Source: Syntrophomonadaceae bacterium
GTDB taxonomy: Bacteria > Bacillota > Dethiobacteria > DTU022
Direction of reading: 5' to 3'
Length of the DNA: 6,541 nt
Assembly (NCBI GenBank): GCA_003564055.1
Contig: PWSG01000040.1
Coordinates: forward strand, 1-6,541
This document shows, piece after piece, positions 5,627 to 6,541 of this stretch (position 1 is its first letter; every line of letters starts with the position of its first letter). Below the pieces are notes generated by a model. It saw only the letters and a list, made by a program, of their open reading frames with translations. It did no database searches and was not told the origin of the DNA. The position numbers and the translations under genes were made by a program.

Positions 5627-6301
5627 ATGGAAAAATATACTTACCCGGACGGATCGAAATATGTCGGTGAAATGAAAAATGGCAAGAGGCATGGCAGGGG
5701 AATTTGGGTTAGAACAGATGGAATGAAATATGAAGGTGAATGGGAAAATGACAAACCAGGTGGCCAGGGAACATTAACTTCACCTGATGGGAAAAAACGT
5801 GCTGGAAAGTGGGAAAAAGGCAAATTTGTCGGAGGAGGCCAACAAGTTAAACCTGAAACAGAAAGAGAGAACCAAAACCTGAAAGAAGAGAATAAAAACC
5901 TTAAAAGAGAGTTAGCGTATCTAAGGGATCAACAGCCTGAGGAATCTTTTTTTTCTGATAAAACTCAGGGGAAAAAGCTGACCCGGCAAGAAATAGATCA
6001 TCCTTTTATTGGTAATGCTTCGAACCCCGAAAGGGTTTCGCGTCTAGTTATATTATTAGCATTTCTTCGTGTAATTATTCTCATTCCCCAGTTTATCGTT
6101 ATTGGATTATGGGGATTTTTAGCAATGATAGTTTTGTTTATCATGTGGATTGTTGCTATATTTACGGCAAGATATCCTGAGGGCATGTATAATTTCGTGT
6201 TGGGTTACTATCAGAAAATTATTCAAGTCTTGCTTTACGAAAACTGCTTGACACACAAGTATCCTCCATTTAGTTTGAGTGGAAAAGAATTTAAAGAATA
6301 G
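5627..6301 (+). CDS. MORN-repeat, coiled-coil, DUF4389 membrane protein of unknown function
   Basis: The 224-residue protein has no signal peptide. Three MORN repeats, 23 residues apart, have cores at 12-25 (YVGEMKNGKRHGRG), 35-48 (YEGEWENDKPGGQG) and 58-71 (RAGKWEKGKFVGGG); the last is degenerate. Residues about 77-103 are a charged short coiled coil (ENQNLKEENKNLKREL, leucines at 85, 92 and 99). Residues about 134-216 match the DUF4389 pattern: NPERVSRL, two hydrophobic membrane segments (about 138-158 and 160-180), then the conserved FTARYPEGMYNFVLGY and KYPPFSL near the end. MORN repeats in other proteins bind lipids or proteins; I infer an inner-membrane protein with a cytoplasmic MORN head, orientation not shown. 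Start: AGGAAGGGG (5610-5618) eight bases before ATG. It stands alone, between a gene-poor region and a tRNA, so context gives no function. Confidence 0.85.
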   Translation: MEKYTYPDGSKYVGEMKNGKRHGRGIWVRTDGMKYEGEWENDKPGGQGTLTSPDGKKRAGKWEKGKFVGGGQQVKPETERENQNLKEENKNLKRELAYLRDQQPEESFFSDKTQGKKLTRQEIDHPFIGNASNPERVSRLVILLAFLRVIILIPQFIVIGLWGFLAMIVLFIMWIVAIFTARYPEGMYNFVLGYYQKIIQVLLYENCLTHKYPPFSLSGKEFKE

Positions 6302-6498
6302 ACTAATTCAAATTATTATTACTTTGTCTTAGTTTTTATTCGGCAAGAAGGATTATTTTTCTAGGGACGGACAGGGAAAGATGCCTAAAAAGGCTTAAGA
6401 TGACCGCTAACTAATGCCAGGGATTATGTTATGAATGAATTCCTTTAAAAAAGTGACGGCAAAAGCTTAGAACCCATGCCGTCACTGTGTTTTTTAGG
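6302..6498. other. Intergenic stretch between the MORN gene and tRNA-Lys
   Basis: No gene is seen. It holds a GGGACGGACAGGG tract at about 6364-6376, a small GCCTAAAAAGGC palindrome at 6382-6393, and the bidirectional terminator at 6446-6495. The MORN gene and the tRNA converge here. Confidence 0.6.
6446..6495. terminator. Bidirectional intrinsic terminator shared by the MORN gene and tRNA-Lys
   Basis: AGTGACGGCA at 6452-6461 pairs perfectly with TGCCGTCACT at 6477-6486 (10 bp, 15-nt loop). On the minus strand it is followed directly by a T6 tract (the A run at 6447-6452), ideal for ending the tRNA transcript. On the plus strand T6 at 6490-6495 follows after three bases and serves transcripts coming from the MORN gene. 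Confidence 0.88.
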
Positions 6499-6541
6499 TG
6501 GTGAGCCATCCAGGATTCGAACCTGGGACACCCTGATTAAA
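6499..6541 (-). tRNA. tRNA-Lys (anticodon UUU), 3' portion, cut by window end
   Basis: Read on the reverse strand, the 43 bases start exactly at the anticodon. They run: TTT (34-36), AA (37-38), anticodon-stem 3' strand TCAGG, variable loop GTGTC, T-arm CCAGG-TTCGAAT-CCTGG, acceptor 3' strand ATGGCTC, discriminator A and an encoded CCA (6501-6499). The acceptor strand ATGGCTC implies a 5' GAGCCAT, the usual start of Firmicute tRNA-Lys, which agrees with a UUU anticodon. The 5' part including the D-arm is outside the window. Amino-acid identity relies on counting back from the T-arm, which fits without gaps. Confidence 0.93.

Noticed and set aside
6382..6393. GCCTAAAAAGGC palindrome as a terminator of the MORN gene
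   Set aside because: Four to five pairs with no following T tract; the strong hairpin at 6452-6486 does that job.
1..6541. CRISPR array, insertion sequence, phage or defence genes
   Set aside because: No regularly spaced repeats, no transposase, integrase or nuclease motifs in any frame examined.

Overview
The window reads as an ordinary chromosomal segment of an anaerobic, low-to-moderate-GC Firmicute, probably of the Clostridia. Three things point that way: a tungsten aldehyde:ferredoxin oxidoreductase-type protein next to a ThiS/MoaD carrier, strong purine-rich Shine-Dalgarno sites before most genes, and a Firmicute-like tRNA-Lys with encoded CCA. This placement is an inference; no species marker is present.

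Layout: (1) 1-648 holds the 3' end of an AOR-family gene cut by the window edge, a 66-residue ThiS/MoaD-like sulfur carrier 16 nt downstream, and a long perfect hairpin closing the unit. (2) 661-3587 is a second plus-strand unit. It has a near-consensus extended -10 promoter, a leader of about 295 nt with several hairpin/T-tract elements but no gene, then a PfkB-family adenosine kinase-like gene, ahcY and a good intrinsic terminator. (3) 3617-4925 is mtaD on the minus strand, converging on ahcY. (4) 4926-5626 is gene-poor. It contains the recognisable C-terminal stub of a decayed universal stress protein gene, inverted repeats, a candidate promoter and a possible 15-codon leader peptide. (5) 5627-6301 encodes a MORN repeat / coiled coil / DUF4389 membrane protein. 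(6) 6302-6541 holds a bidirectional terminator and the 3' part of a minus-strand tRNA-Lys(UUU).

Functional logic: the central genes form a module for disposing of S-adenosylhomocysteine (SAH). AhcY splits SAH into homocysteine and adenosine, the kinase can trap adenosine as AMP, and MtaD can deaminate SAH, methylthioadenosine or adenosine to the inosine forms. The AOR/ThiS pair is a separate redox unit in which the carrier plausibly supplies pterin sulfur for the tungsten cofactor.

I see no CRISPR array, insertion sequence, phage gene or complete new defence-type system. The parts most worth a second look are the structured leader before the kinase gene, the MORN-DUF4389 architecture with its long upstream region, and the universal stress protein relic.
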